DNA from: Chara braunii
Lineage: Eukaryota > Streptophyta > Charophyceae > Charales > Characeae
Direction: 5' to 3'
Assembly (NCBI GenBank): GCA_003427395.1
Contig: BFEA01000626.1
Coordinates: forward strand, 353,924 to 417,923
Length of the DNA: 64,000 bases
The translations under genes and the position numbers were made by a program. The notes under the pieces were generated by a model, which saw only the letters and a list, made by a program, of their open reading frames with translations, searched no databases and was not told where the DNA came from. Numbering within the stretch: position 1 is the first letter of the stretch; each line of letters begins with the position of its first letter. Positions 11,641 to 22,745 of the stretch are shown one piece after another.

Positions 11641-11960
11641 ACATCTTCCTCCTCCATCTCCTTCACCCGTCCACCATAGCCAACCACCACACATCATCTT
11701 CCTCTGCCATCTGCTCCACACATCCACCATAGCTGACCACCTCACGCCATCTTCCTCCTCCATCTTCTTCACCCATCTGCCAAAGCCAACCACCTCGCAC
11801 CATCTCCCTCATCCATCATCTTCAACCTTCCACCATAGCCGACCACCTCACACCATCTTCCTCCTCCATCTTCTTCACCCATCTGCCATAGCCAACCACC
11901 TCGCACCATCTTCCTCCTCCATCATCTTCAACCATCCTCCAAAGCCAACCGCCTCATGCC
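11641..11960. repeat. Second block of the 53-bp minisatellite, about 6 copies
   Basis: Same unit as 1843-2757: ATAGCC or ATAGCT anchors at 11676 and 11729, 53 bp apart, and CATCTTCCTCCTCCATC between them. Orientation is also the same. It lies about 600 bp upstream of the element-A LTR. Confidence 0.92.
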
Positions 11961-12090
11961 CCCTTCCCCCTTCATTTCATTCACCAACCAAACACCATGA
12001 CCAAAGGGGCGTAAAGAAGCAAGGTATAGAAAAGGAGACCTTAGGTAGGATGGTGGGACAACTATGGGATAAAGTGATTAGGAGTATGAG

Positions 12091-12091
12091 G

Positions 12092-12168
<77 letters not shown>

Positions 12169-12186
12169 CTCGCGCGCGTGCGCGCT
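12091..12186. repeat. (CT)n(GT)n microsatellite with a CGCGCG tail
   Basis: About 30 CT units pass into about 8 GT units and then a CGCGCGCGTGCGCGC stretch. Alternating purine-pyrimidine tracts of this kind can adopt Z-DNA. Frames across it (Ser-Leu or Arg-Glu runs) are not genes. Confidence 0.95.
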
Positions 12187-12571
12187 TCCTCCTCCCCTAT
12201 CCTCTTTTTTCCTCCTCTCTCTTGCCTCCTCCTCAGTCCAGGCCAATCTTTTCCCTTAGTCATGCAGTCGGGGTAATGGTTGAGCCAACCGACCTTGCTT
12301 TAAGTACCAACTCTTTCTAGTCTCTTTTCTGGACTTGCCTCCTTCTAATTCCTCAAATGTCATTTTTTCTTTCCTTCTTGGCGGCACAAGGGACCGGCAA
12401 CCCTTCCCTCGCCCACTTTCTCCACCAAGTGAGGACAAATTCCTTTCACCGTTCGTTCCCTAGCAATGTAACACGTGAGTAGGGGAGGGTTAGTTATACG
12501 CCAAGAGGGGAAAGGGGGAGGAGGTAGGGTCAAGGCTTTTGGAGTGTGGGAGAATGATGATAAAGGGGAGA

Positions 12572-13220
12572 GGGAATCTTCTCTCAGTCGTATCCCCCTA
12601 CACTGTGAGAGGAGTATTGTGCCATGGTTGATTTTCGGGTCATGTACCTTGGATGGAAGTGTTCCGAGCTTGCAGGCTTGAGGTGGCTGGAGACGTGGCC
12701 CAAAGCACAAAGAACAAACAACCAAATGAGAGACTGAGTGTGAGGTTCAAAGGGATGAGTAAGGACTCTTGATTGGTGCTGTCCATGCTCCTTCCCATGT
12801 GTACTTTCTGAGGTTATTATGAGTTCTCATTCTTCCCTCATTTAACTTTGTCTTTGCTCGAGTCAGTCAGTCTTGCTTCTTGTGTTGCCGTTTTGTTTGA
12901 TTGGCTGTACTCTTTGATGATTGTCATGGCTCTCAGAATTTGTAGGCCAACAAAATTGATGCATACATGATATATCACCAATTAATGATTATTATTTGCA
13001 TGATTCCCCACCGTTCCGAATCAAAATAAAAGATTCCTAAGACCGGGGACCGCCGAAGATCGCAATTGAAGAGTCTCGCTCGAAGCCGAACGCACACAAC
13101 AGGAAGAGATTTGCATTATTTGATCTATTTTATTTATTGCAAGAACTTAGAAAAATCCTGTGTGACAGTCTGTTGACTTTCTGGTCGCCCGAAAGGGCCG
13201 GACTAGAAAAAAGTGCGACA
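12572..13220 (+). repeat. 5' LTR of element A (left end approximate)
   Basis: This 649-bp segment is closely repeated at 31411-32091, in the same orientation. Similarity starts at GGGAATCTTCTCTCA and stops exactly at GTGCGACA in both places. Here the next bases are AAAA plus a primer-binding site; there they are unrelated. A shared end in ..ACA followed by a primer site is what marks the 3' boundary of an LTR. The left end is not resolved: TG dinucleotides at 12603 and 12620 are alternatives. Confidence 0.8.
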
Positions 13221-13224
13221 AAAA

Positions 13225-13242
13225 TGGCGCCGTTGCCCGGGA
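13225..13242 (+). other. Primer-binding site, tRNA-Asp type
   Basis: TGGCGCCGTTGCCCGGGA lies four bases after the LTR end. From general knowledge of plant Ty3/gypsy elements (Athila/Tat types), TGGCGCCGTTGCCGGGGA pairs with the 3' end of tRNA-Asp; this copy differs at one position. It fixes the + orientation of element A. Confidence 0.85.
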
Positions 13243-13566
13243 CATGAAAAATTTTCATGTCCGGAATGAGCCTGGCTCAGCAAGCAGCTTTGAGCTTTGA
13301 TTAGGCCTTGAGAACTGTTGACAATTTCTGAATTTTTCAGACTCATTTTGCAACCTTTCGTGAGTCATTATTCTCTTGAAAAGCCTAATTGCTAACTGAG
13401 TCTTAATTTTTCTTGTCTGAGGTATCACACTGGACTGGAGAAGGAGACTGATATTACTGACCGGAGAGGATCTGGCTTGATCTCAGGTATGTCTCATGAG
13501 CCTATGATGTCCTTGGAACATTGAGAAGGGAAAGAAAGAATAAAGAGTTCGGAGACTTCATCAAAA

Positions 13567-13941
13567 ATGTTAACTTTTGATGCATTGAAAGAGCTCTCGA
13601 AAGTGACTACCAAAGGGATATTCCCCTACCAATATGAGCATTGTTGGGTCTACCGTTCTGGCAATTCGGTCGTCAGCGTAGTGCTGACTCGCTTATTGGA
13701 GGAAGATATCTATGATATCTGCCCTTATGTCAAGAAAGGAGCATGTGATGAAGGTGAGACCTTTAACTGACTATGGGGAATTGCGATCCAATCTCTTTAT
13801 GATGAGAAAGCAGACCTAACCAAGCAAAAGAAGAGAGTGGAATGGGGTGTAATTCCAGTAACGTATGAGACTGTTCCGATTCCTCCTATACCTGACAGTT
13901 ATTGTGATGGGATTAACTGGTTGCAATTATCAGCATGGTAA
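13567..13941 (+). pseudogene. Leader-domain copy A1
   Basis: About 125 codons in one frame with a single TGA at 13768-13770. Visible parts: DALKELSKVTTKGIFPYQYE, then VVSVVLTRLLEEDIYDICPY followed by VKKG, then after the stop LWGIAIQSLYDEKADL and VPIPPIPDSYCDGINWLQL. The YVKKG and Trp-Ala/Leu-Asp-Glu features align with the right-arm ORF 30809-31456, and the VLTxxxxxDxYDxxxYV core with copies A2, A3, B4 and B5. Function unknown. Confidence 0.7.
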
Positions 13942-13962
13942 TGACGTGGGAGAAAAGAACTG

Positions 13963-14454
13963 GTGGCCATGAGAACTAAAGAGGTTTCAGCAGAGGAAAT
14001 CGAACAGAGAAGGTTGAAATTTGGCAGAGGTTTAGGCCCGAGTCAAGAGAAGGTTGAATGTCTTCTAAGGTCGCTGAACGCTCTGAGTAAGAGAGAGGTG
14101 TTCCCATATGAGGTTGTCATATATGAGATGGTTGAGAGCGGGTGGGAGCAGGAACGATTATATGTACTGACATTTTATTTCACGGACCGGGATGTGTATG
14201 ATGTAAGAATTTATGTCCCAAAAGAAAGAAGTATTGAAGCAGTGTATGGGAGATGTTGGGGATTTACTGAAGAGGTACTGAAAGAGAAAGAGAGATTTGA
14301 GAGGGAAAACAAGAGCTTCACTGAATCTACTCGATTTACTGTTTTTGAGGAATTTTCAGCTTCTCCCTTGCCCGATATTAACTTGACAAGAGAAAATTGG
14401 TCTGTGATAGTTAAGTTTGCTCTGAAAGTGAAACGAGATCAAAGAGTCAAATAA
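13963..14454 (+). CDS. Leader-domain copy A2, intact, unknown function
   Basis: 163 residues, the best-preserved copy in element A. An N-terminal charged segment (AEEIEQRRLKF) leads to LNALSKREVFPYEVVIYE, then LYVLTFYFTDRDVYDVRIYV with PKER, then a helix-like YGRCWGFTEEVLKEKERFER, then STRFTVFEEFSASPLPD and NWSVIVKFALKVKR. Copy B4 (35600-36099) matches it in order and spacing. It sits between primer site and gag, where standard gypsy elements have only a short leader. The predicted protein is charged and soluble, with no signal peptide or membrane segment. No known family is recognised. Confidence 0.7.
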   Translation: MAMRTKEVSAEEIEQRRLKFGRGLGPSQEKVECLLRSLNALSKREVFPYEVVIYEMVESGWEQERLYVLTFYFTDRDVYDVRIYVPKERSIEAVYGRCWGFTEEVLKEKERFERENKSFTESTRFTVFEEFSASPLPDINLTRENWSVIVKFALKVKRDQRVK

Positions 14455-14502
14455 GCCGACGCTATGTATCCTCAAGAGAGAAACTTTGGCTTAGACAGAT
14501 AA

Positions 14503-14915
14503 CAGGTCATGGGGGATTGAGTAAGGCTGAATCAGATAAACTGATAAATTCCCTCAATTCTATAACGAGTAGAGTCGTAATCCCCTATGAGATCGTGAGG
14601 TGTGAGGCCATAAAGAAACCAGGGCGAGAGCGTGATATTTTGTATGTTCTTACCTGTTATTTTATTGATCTTGATGAGTATGATATTGGGATCTATATAC
14701 CGAAACAAAGATTTGAAGAGTGTAGAAAAGGTGCATGTTGGCAACGAGCATCGAACCTTGTACATGATGAGAAGAGAAGGCTATAGCGAGAGAGAGAAAG
14801 TTTCTCCTTTAGTACCTATGTCAGACCTTTCGTTGGAATATCATCTCCAGATGTTGAAGGACTTACATTCTCGAGACACAATTGGGAAGCCATGATAGAT
14901 TTTGTATGGAAAGGG
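14503..14915 (+). pseudogene. Leader-domain copy A3, frame-broken
   Basis: The first frame (to 14786) reads DKLINSLNSITSRVVIPYEI, then ILYVLTCYFIDLDEYDIGIY with IPKQRF and ACWQRASNLVHDEKRRL before a stop. The final segment continues in another frame with HNWEAMIDFVWKGKR near 14878-14925, the same NW..xIxFxxKxKR end as copy A2. Copy B5 (36412-36905) is its counterpart in element B. There is no ATG at the front of the surviving frame, so it may have been read as part of a longer product. Confidence 0.7.
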
Positions 14916-15190
14916 AAGAGAGCCCAAGAAGAATACTCCCGGTAGCCAGGATAACTACAGTGAGAGGTAAACTTTATGAGGTGGCAGGTTATGATAATCC
15001 CTTTGTATTCCTGAGGCATGACACTTGTGGGAAAATACATATAATATTTCATATTCCTGTAGTTAAATTCTTGAACTCTCACGGTTTGGATGTGAGGGTT
15101 TACTCCTCTACCTGTCTAGAGGAGGAAGTTGACTACTTGGAGTATTTAAAAGGGCGTATGTCAGTCTTGAGTGGACAAAGGAATGACTAG
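14882..15190 (+). CDS. Element A leader ORF, unknown
   Basis: 102 residues overlapping the tail of A3. It contains GKLYEVAGYDNPFVFLRHD and HIPVVKFLNSHGLDVRVYSS, then an acidic EEEVDYLEYLKGRM end. The LDVRVY segment faintly recalls the DVRIYV core of the repeated domain, which could make it a very diverged fourth copy. That is speculative. Confidence 0.35.
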   Translation: MGSHDRFCMEREESPRRILPVARITTVRGKLYEVAGYDNPFVFLRHDTCGKIHIIFHIPVVKFLNSHGLDVRVYSSTCLEEEVDYLEYLKGRMSVLSGQRND

Positions 15191-15219
15191 AGAAGCTAAG
15201 AAGGAAAGTAACATGAGGA

Positions 15220-15453
15220 GTGGGAGTAAGGGAATTTGAAAGGCTCCCTGAGTTCTCAGTTGCTGAGGGATTTGAAGACAAAAGAGATTGGATGCCTCTA
15301 TTGGAGGCTATTGCTGAGATTGGTAAAGCAAGGGAGAAAGACTCTACTGTGATGATAAAATCCCTGCTTTTGAGTACCTTTGAGCACAGGTTCGAAATCC
15401 CTGATTATGTCCAACCTGAGATTTATCTTTCAGATGTTTCCTATGATGGTTAA
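15220..15453 (+). CDS. Element A leader ORF, unknown
   Basis: 77 residues, acidic, starting MGVREFERLPEF only if a non-ATG start is accepted. It has RDWMPLLEAIAEIGKAREKD and ends FEIPDYVQPEIYLSDVSYDG. It has no matching copy in element B before the gap. From 15454 to 16077 I see no convincing frame. Confidence 0.3.
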   Translation: MGVREFERLPEFSVAEGFEDKRDWMPLLEAIAEIGKAREKDSTVMIKSLLLSTFEHRFEIPDYVQPEIYLSDVSYDG

Positions 15454-16077
15454 GGATGCCCGACTTGTTTGAACAGCTAACATTTTGGGTTGTATTGGAA
15501 GGAAGAATAATCAAGATAGAAGGAACTCTTCGGATCTCTGACATGAATCTTTCTACCTTTGATGAGATTGAGTTCTTGCAACCTTTCTTTGACTGAATGA
15601 GAGATTATGCCCTGAGAGCTGTCACTGATCATACTGAGATTAACTACCTGCTGAAGGTGGTGAAAGTAGGAGCTACTGAAAGAATATCCTATCATTCTTC
15701 CAGAGAACGAGTCTCTCTTGCTAGGAGGATTAACGTTGGATCATAAGCCATGCAATTTGACTGTGAGATTATAGACTTGACTTGATATTTTATGATTCGG
15801 GGTACTGTAAAAGGGTATAATAGGAGATTGAGTAGGGATGATGAAAGATAGTTGATTGAAGATTACATTGGAAGGCTGAGAAGGCTTGTTTTGCCTTTGA
15901 TCACTACCCAGTCTATTATTGCATATACTCTTTATGTACAAAATTCTCAGGGGGTAGAGCAAACAAGAGAAGAGAGAAACGACTCTGTATCCCTTGCGAG
16001 AAGAGTGAGAGATTGAAGAATAAGAAAAGAGAGGACAAAAGTGACTGAAAGAGAGAAGAAAGTATCCGGGAAAGTCT

Positions 16078-17467
16078 ATGGTCAAGATGGCTGGTCGTTC
16101 AAGATCTAGCTCATCCACAGGGACCAATGAAGAGGCATTGGTCGGGGTTATATGGGAATCGGTCAAGAGAGTTGATACTATAAAAGGAGGGTCAGATATT
16201 GCAAGAGTAAAGAGGTCAGATGAGAGAATTCCCTGTTTCAGAGAACCTCAAGTTAACGATTTCTTGGACGAGTATGAACTATTTCGGCTCAGTTATGGCT
16301 GGACAGACAAGCAACGACTTAAGCACCTCCCTCTTACTGTTTCACTGACTTGAGGTTGGCTGTTCAGGAGTTGATGGAAGGAGCCACTACATGGGAAGAA
16401 GATAAAGAGAGAATGAAAAAGGAATTTGAGAAAGACTCGGTTCCAACTAAAACTAAGGATCTATTCAACATCAGAAGAGTTAAGTATGACACTTTCAATG
16501 TTTTCCTTCAGACTTTCATCCGAACAGCAAGAAAATTTTAATATTTGGACGAAACCAGAGATGCCATTTATTTTTGATTAATTTTACTGATACTGAAAGA
16601 CAGACAATCCTCAATCAAGCTCAGCACTATCCTCTCAGATGGGATGAAATGGTTGCAATTGTTAGAACTCTACCAACAGTTTCTCATAAAAAATTGCCAT
16701 TAGATCAGATCAGTACATTGACCAAGGACTGGGAGACTGAGAATGGTATGAACCGAGGGAACAATCTGAGTGTTGAAAATATTATTCAAAGAGTGATGGC
16801 TAAGTATATGATTGCAATGCCTGCAAACCATACTGTGGATGACAGAGGAAAGAAGAAAGCTGAAAAAAAAGAGGACGATGATGATGATGATGATGATGAT
16901 GATGGTGATGAGGGTTATGGTAAGAAGGGAGACTCCTCTAGATCCAGAAAGAATGGAGGGAATGGCGATAGAGGAAACAGAGAAAGAAGAAAGTATGATG
17001 CCCATCCTAAGAAGAGTTTTGTCTGCTACTATTGTGGTGAAGGGGGTCACACTACCGCTTATTGCAGGCCTCTTGAAGAGGATGTAAGGAGTGGGGTGGC
17101 AAAAAAGGATGCAATGGGTCATGGCTGTGATAGTTCATGGAACAAGTTGGACCCCAGACATCCAGGAGGTATGAGACTTCTCGCTCTTAAACATGATGAA
17201 AAGATGAAGAAGGAGAAGAAGAGAAAGACTAATGTGAATGATAATTTTCTTATTGATGAGTTGCATAATGAGCTTGTACAGGAAACGAGTGGTCCTCACA
17301 CCGCGATTGAGCTGTCTCTACAATCTTTAACATTGACAGAGGATGCGTCTGACGAGACTTCTACAAGTGAGCTTTCATTAGAAGGGAATTTTACTTCTCA
17401 GAACCCTTCTGAATTAGTAGAATCTCCTTCTAGTGAAACGGCTCGCTTTCTGACCAACATGATGTAA
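16078..17467 (+). pseudogene. gag: Element A gag with CCHC zinc knuckle
   Basis: Three abutting frames form the capsid-like region: 16078-16353, then 16350-16541 after a frameshift, then 16574-17467. The middle holds WEEDKERMKKEFEKD and the LFNIRRV...FNVFLQTFIR stretch typical of the gag core. The last frame has a ten-Asp tract (near 16875-16905) and the nucleocapsid knuckle CYYCGEGGHTTAYC (C-X2-C-X4-H-X4-C, about 17023-17064), which binds the element RNA. Stops at 16539-16541 and 16565-16573 interrupt YLDE...IYF. Gag forms the virus-like particle in the cytoplasm. Confidence 0.85.
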
Positions 17468-17497
17468 TTTGATGGTGATCTACCTCCAGAACTCGTA

Positions 17498-17848
17498 ATG
17501 GAACCTAGTGTCGTGCTTGGTGAAGTGAAAAACCTTCAAGCACGCTTGACACCTCAAATGATAGAGGAAAATAAAAGAAGGAAAGTAGAGGAATCTCTGA
17601 TTAACATCCTTGATGACCCAGAACCAGAACTTCCACATAGGAAGAATGAACAGGGAAGGAAGAGAAAATTTATTCTCAAGAGTGATTTGGAAGATGAGAC
17701 AGTGATTACTGACGTAATTACTAAAATGCTGGAAGAGACAGAAGTGACTCTGTCCTTCAAGGAAGCAATGACTCTAGCACCCAAGCTAAAAGAAGAACTA
17801 AAAAAACTGATTAAGAAGAAGAAATTAGAAGTTAATTACTTGGGATAA
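17498..17848 (+). pseudogene. Element A gag-protease linker
   Basis: 116 residues, highly charged (EENKRRKVEESLINILDD, KEELKKLIKKKK), between the nucleocapsid and protease segments. No catalytic motif. It is probably part of one gag-pol polyprotein that is now separated by stops. Confidence 0.5.
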
Positions 17849-17863
17849 AATTTTTCCAGTCAG

Positions 17864-18475
17864 GTGAACAGGTCACTGCCAGGTTGCAAGATGAGATTCG
17901 CAACCATGGGATGTGGGCACCTGACAATTTATATTAATCAAGTGAAGATTCGAGCCTTAGTGGATTCTGGGGCAGAGATGATACTTCTTTCTCGAAGAAC
18001 AACGGAGGTTTGTGACTTATCTATTGATAGACCTGCACAAAACATACTGAGTAATATTGCAGGGGAACTTTTTGTGGCAGAATTTATTGACAATCTGCCT
18101 ATCAGAGTTGGGACCATGTCCGTGGAATTACTGGGTTTTGTAGTGCCGGAACTAGATCATGACTGTATTTTGGGCACTCCATTCCTGCATAGAATGGTCT
18201 GCACGGAAAATGATTTCAAACATCGATTATCTGTTAATTCAATCAGAAAAGAAGAGTTTACTGAAAGGATTAGGAGACTAAGAGCAGAAGGCAAACAAGA
18301 GGTTAAAGAAGAAATTTTCGTGGGTATTAATCAAGTTTCAAAAATTATAAAAGCCCTTGGTAATCTCAAAGATGAAGACGGACAAATTGAAGCATTTAAG
18401 AAAGTTGTAGAGACTGCTAAGGGAGGAAGGATGAAATTACAATTTGCATCGACTCATCTTTTCTTAGGAAAATAG
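17864..18475 (+). pseudogene. Element A retroviral-type aspartic protease
   Basis: The active-site motif LVDSGAEMILLSR is at about residues 35-47 and the flap/second-half motif CILGTPFLHR at about 110. These are the hallmarks of a pepsin-fold retrotransposon protease that cleaves the polyprotein. The frame ends at TAG 18473-18475 within a Lys-rich linker to the reverse transcriptase. Confidence 0.85.
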
Positions 18476-18510
18476 CCACTGGGTCAAAGAGAAAATATAA
18501 ACCCAATGGG

Positions 18511-20044
18511 GTGAAGAAAAACTCGGTGGCATTCCTAATAGAAAAGGGTTATGATGAAGCATTGAAAAAAGGGAGAAAAATTATTAAAGCATTAAGAAAA
18601 TCTGCAAAATTGGGGAATAGGGTCACCAAAGAGAGGTTTGATACCATGAAGATAGGCGCGGATCAGTTTATCTTGCCCAAAGAGAAAGAATATATCTTCA
18701 AAGTGTGTCAGGAGTTCTCTTGTGCATTCTCCTTTAATGATGAAGAGAGAGGGCGGTTGGACGTGGATATAATCAAGATGACCAAGATTTGGACAATTGA
18801 TCATATTCCGTGAAATGATAGGCCAACTAAGTATGCCCTGAAAGAAGAAGCAAAGGTTGTAAAATATCTCGAGAAGAAAATTGCATTTAACGTTGTTGAA
18901 CCTGCTGATGGACCGTATGCTAACCATTAGTCTTGCTTTGGGAAACCAGGGGGTGGATTGAGATGGATACATAATTTTTAGAAGATCAACTCTGTGACGG
19001 TACGTGATGCAGGTAGTCTTCCTAATGCTGATCTCCTCTTCAAATTTTTTGCTCGTCAGTGCATTTATTCCTTAGTTGATTTATATTCTAGCTATGATCA
19101 GTTTCTCATTGATCCCACTAGTCGGCCAATGATTGTCATGCACACGCCAAGATGGCTCATTCATATGTGCGTGGTACCTCAGGGTTTGACTAATGGCGTG
19201 GCAGTGGTTCAAAGGGATATGATCCAAGTCATGCACGACATTTCTCCTGAAGTAACCAACCCCTATATTGATGACAATCTTGTGCAAAGACCTCTGGTAA
19301 GGGATGAGATTTTGGTCGCAGGCGGAGTCAGGAAGTTTGTCGGGGAACACGCTGAAGGAGTGAAGATGGTCCTAGAGAGACTTCAGAAATATAACCTGAC
19401 TGCCAGTGGACCAAAGTCCCTCCTCTTTCAACCAGAAGTAATCATCTTGGGTTTCAGATGTTTCTCTAAGGGTAAGAGTCCTAACCCCAAAAAAATAGAC
19501 AAGATCTTAAACTGGCCTTTGTCACTCAAGAGAGTGACAAACGCCAGAAGCTTCTTGGATGTCTGTGGATTCTGGAGGATTTTTATCCCTCATTTTGCTA
19601 CCCTTGGAGACCCTCTGAGGGAGATGGTAAGGCAAAGGACTAATTTAGCATGGAATGAAAAAATGCAAGTTGTTGCAGAAACTCTGCAGGAGAAATTAAA
19701 AGATGGGGGTGTAGTGCTGGGAGTGCCTTTTTATGATGATGAAGAAGGGAGACCTTTCATCATTGAGGTCGATGGAGGAACAGAGTGGTGTGCTCATTCA
19801 GAAAGATGAAAATGGGAAAGAGAGGCCGTTGAGATTTAAGAGCAGGACTCTTAACTCTACAGAAAGAGGTTGTATCCAATTCAGAAAAGAGTTGTTGGCA
19901 ATCATCCATAGCCTCATGTGCTTCAGGCACTATGTACTAGGGAGGAGATTCATCTTGAGGACTGATGCAACTGCTGTGATTGGTGCCATTAAGAAGCACC
20001 AACAAGTAGATCCAACAGTCCGCAGATGGATTGCCTTCATCTGA
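18511..20044 (+). pseudogene. pol: Element A reverse transcriptase and RNase H
   Basis: The frame 18511-18813 is the pre-RT linker and ends at a TGA after WTIDHIP. The next codons are open but carry TAG at about 18928-18930 and 18979-18981, within the stretch that normally leads to the KPGGGLRW motif (seen at about 18943). Frame 18994-19809 holds the palm: YSLVDLYSSYDQ (motif A), VVPQGLTNG (motif B), NPYIDDN (catalytic YxDD) and ILGF with FLDVCGFWRIFI (thumb/connection). RNase H starts at IIEVDGG, changes frame near 19780-19800, and continues at LRFKSRTLNSTERG and RTDATAV. Active-site residues survive, but the copy cannot make one product. Confidence 0.88.
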
Positions 20045-20059
20045 ATTTTTGATTTTAAG

Positions 20060-21188
20060 TTGGAAAAGATTTCTACTGAGAAAAACAGGGCAGATGACCT
20101 AAGCCGGATTGAGTGGAGAAAAAAAGAAGAAGAAGATGTAAATGGGTCGATTGAAGAATCAGCCTATGCTGATAATTTTCTAAATGAAAAGGATGATGAA
20201 GATTATGAAGTACCACGCTCCTATAAGTGGAGTTTATGGCCTAAGGAGAGGGACAGCTTGGGAGAGATCCCTAATACCTATGTTTATGAGTCGATCCTTG
20301 GGAAAGAAGAAGAGGATGAACCAAATGATTGGTATGCTAGAGTTAACGCAGCAGCAGTGACTGCTCATGAAATGGGGGAAAGTTCTAGTTCAAAGGAAGA
20401 TGAAAAATATGAAAAGAAGGAGGAAGAGATATTTTTCACTTCTGAGAAATACGACGAAAGTTATCAAGAGATTGGTAAGAAGATGGAAAAGGAACAATTA
20501 AAAGAATATTATTGTAAAAATTCAAGGAAGAAATTTAGATTAAAAAGAAGACACCTCTTTGTGGATGGTAAGGGAGGACTACCTCCACTAAGAGTAGTCT
20601 GTAGTAAGGAGAGACAGTTAGAGATAATTGTTGCTCTACATGAGGGGGTTGAATGTGGCCACAGAGCTGCTGAGGCAACCTACTCTAAGACTATCAAACT
20701 CTACTTTTGGTCGGGCTTGAGAGACATGATTTTCAGATTTTGTAAATCATGTGTGTTATGTTAGAAGAGGTTTACTACAAGAATGATTGAACCTTTATTC
20801 CCCACTATTCTGGTGGCGCCAGGAAGTCGAGTTCATTTAGATCTCATCACCATACCATTACGCAAGGGCGAGATGAGATATATACTGAAACATGAGAGAT
20901 AATTTATCTGGATATGTTGAGGCAAAAACTCTGAAAAGGAAGACAGCTGAGCAAGTGGCTGATTGGATAGAGGAAGTTTATCTCAGGTATCCTTTTATCA
21001 GAGAGTTTGTCTCAGATAGAGGATCAGAGTTTAGAAATGAGATTGTAAGAAGAACCACTCTCGGATTGGGTGTCAGAATTCGATACGTGACTACTTACCA
21101 TCCTCAAGCGAATGCGCCAGTCGAGAGAGGTCACAAGACCTTGAAAGATTCATTGGCCAAGTGGTGTCAAGGAAATCTCTATAATTGA
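20060..21188 (+). pseudogene. Element A integrase
   Basis: After an acidic spacer (to about 20560) comes the HHCC zinc finger: LHEGVECGH then CKSCVLC, with TAG 20762-20764 directly after the last Cys. The DDE core follows: VHLDLI (about 20832), SDRGSEF (about 21015) and NAPVERGHKTLKD (Glu, about 21111). All three catalytic carboxylates are visible, spread over frames separated by a stop or shift between 20764 and 20892. Integrase inserts the cDNA into nuclear DNA. Confidence 0.87.
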
Positions 21189-21689
21189 CCAAAAGTGTTA
21201 AGAGTTGTTGTCTATGCTGACAACATAACAGTCAAGAGGAGTACTGACTATGGGACCTCTCTGGGACCAACACTAAGCGTCATTCTTGAGACTGAAGGGA
21301 GGTCTCCTGCAAGGGCTTGGTGTTGGTTATCATGTTACTGTTCAGTACCTTTTGAGACTAAAGTGATGTCTCTTGAGAAATGTCTGTCATGTTACTTGGG
21401 GAATGGGCAGTCTGCTTGTGGGTTATGATATGCTTGTTTGATTGTATGTACCTGGGTTTTTCTTTTTTAATCTAAAGATGCATTGATTGTCGGGGCTAGC
21501 CAGAGCCTTACCGCAGTAGGTTGCAATCTGGTGGGGTCAGCAGGTCCCCGACGCGAGTGTCGAATTCCGTAGTCGACTGAGGTTAAGACTCCGGGGGTAC
21601 AGTGATGGATGCTGCAGAGAGAATGGCTTCCAGCAGATTATCAGATCAAGAGAGATGGAACAAGAAAATATATATAAGAAAAGAGAAAC

Positions 21690-21949
21690 TGAAAGTTTGT
21701 GATGTTGTCCTCTTATTCCACAGTTCTCTTGAGACTCAATGAACTAAACGATTGGAGCCCAGATGGCTTGGTCCTTACAGAATCACACGAGAAGCAAAAA
21801 ACAAAGTTTATGAGATTTCAGAGATGGATGGATCAAGGGTTCATGACATGGTATCAGGGTCAAGACTCCGTAAGTTCATTTTCAGAGACCCTGAGCTGAT
21901 CCCTACGCTGATCCCAAAGAGAGGAAAGAAAGGTCAGCCATCCAAGTGA
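21690..21949 (+). pseudogene. Element A integrase C-terminal GPY domain
   Basis: Frame 21752-21949 reads EPRWLGPYRITREAKNKVYE and ends in a basic RGKKGQPSK tail. WLGPYRI is the GPY/F motif of gypsy integrase C-termini. No chromodomain follows, in contrast to element C. The stretch 21189-21690 is broken linker with no clean frame. Confidence 0.75.
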
Positions 21950-22148
21950 GAGAACAATTCCAGAGAACTGAGATAAAAGTACAGTAAGACTATGAGACAG
22001 CAAGACTGAATTTTCAGCAGACTGTGATCGTTTTTTGCATGGTTAATTCAGCATTTCAATTTTCCATCATGTCATTTAATTTTCTGTTTCAGTAAGCAAC
22101 GAAGCTAATAAGACTATATCCTTGATGCAGTGATACAGTCGATCCATG

Positions 22149-22251
22149 AGTGTCAAGCCCCTGAGAGTGGGGAATAACTGTGAGATAGAATTTTCGTGAG
22201 AATCAACGCAGTGGAAAAGATCTGAGGAACTCATGGTTGTGGGGGCTGTCA
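22149..22251 (+). repeat. Purine tract and LTR-like start, shared with 42893-42988
   Basis: CTGAGAGTGGGGAATAAC precedes TGTGAGATA at 22179. The pattern is repeated at 42906-42933, and similarity continues through AAAGATCT.AGGAACTCATGGTTGTGG. A purine tract followed by TGTG is how a 3' LTR begins, so I read this as the 3' end of element A or of a nested relative. Confidence 0.6.
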
Positions 22252-22544
22252 AGACAAATGGTCTGACTAGTCCTGGTCTGAGGTAGGCCGAATAAGGTAT
22301 GTCAGACTGTCATTCCCGGCCAGTGGTGGGCCAAAATCAAGGCAATCAATAACTTTTGGGTGTGAAGGATTGTCTTACTATGTCTATTATTTTATTATTT
22401 TATTATTTGTATCATTTTACTGTTTTATTTTATTTTGGGTTTTATTTTGTTACTTGTTGCTTGGTTGTTAATTGACGGGGAACCTGCTTGTTGGGGCATA
22501 GTCTGACTATTTGTGGAACTCGCTGTTTTGCAGGTATATAAAAA

Positions 22545-22745
22545 CGTATTTGAAGTTCCCAGACCAGAAAAAAAAAAGGGGTTTGGTATCCCCTTCCTTT
22601 TATATGAGAAGTTGAGGAGATGCCTCACTCAGACCAGAGAAAGAAAACAAGGTTTGGTATCCCCTTAGTCACTTGAGAAGTTGGGAAGGTATCTCACTCA
22701 AGCCAGAGAACAGAAAAAGGATTTGGTATGCCCTACTCCCAGCGT
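22545..22745. repeat. Three imperfect 70-bp tandem units
   Basis: Units start near 22558, 22628 and 22698. Each has AGACCAGAGAAAGAAAA, then GGTTTGGTATCCCCTT, then TTGAGAAGTTG..GGTATCTCACTC. Their position after the polypurine tract suggests they lie inside an LTR. The flanking 22252-22544 and 22746-23185 are AT-rich and hold no gene I can support. Confidence 0.8.

Larger units (their letters stand above)
12572..22250 (+). mobile_element. Element A: decayed Ty3/gypsy LTR retrotransposon
   Basis: The order on the + strand is LTR (about 12572-13220), tRNA-Asp-type primer site (13225-13242), repeated leader-domain ORFs (13567-15453), gag with a zinc knuckle (16078-17467), protease (17864-18475), RT and RNase H (18511-20044), integrase (20060-21188), integrase tail (about 21690-21949), then a purine tract and an LTR-like start at 22179. 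The protease-RT-RNase H-integrase order defines Ty3/gypsy. The copy is dead, with at least eight stops or frameshifts. The 3' LTR cannot be matched to the 5' LTR beyond TGTGAGA, so the right boundary is open. Confidence 0.85.
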
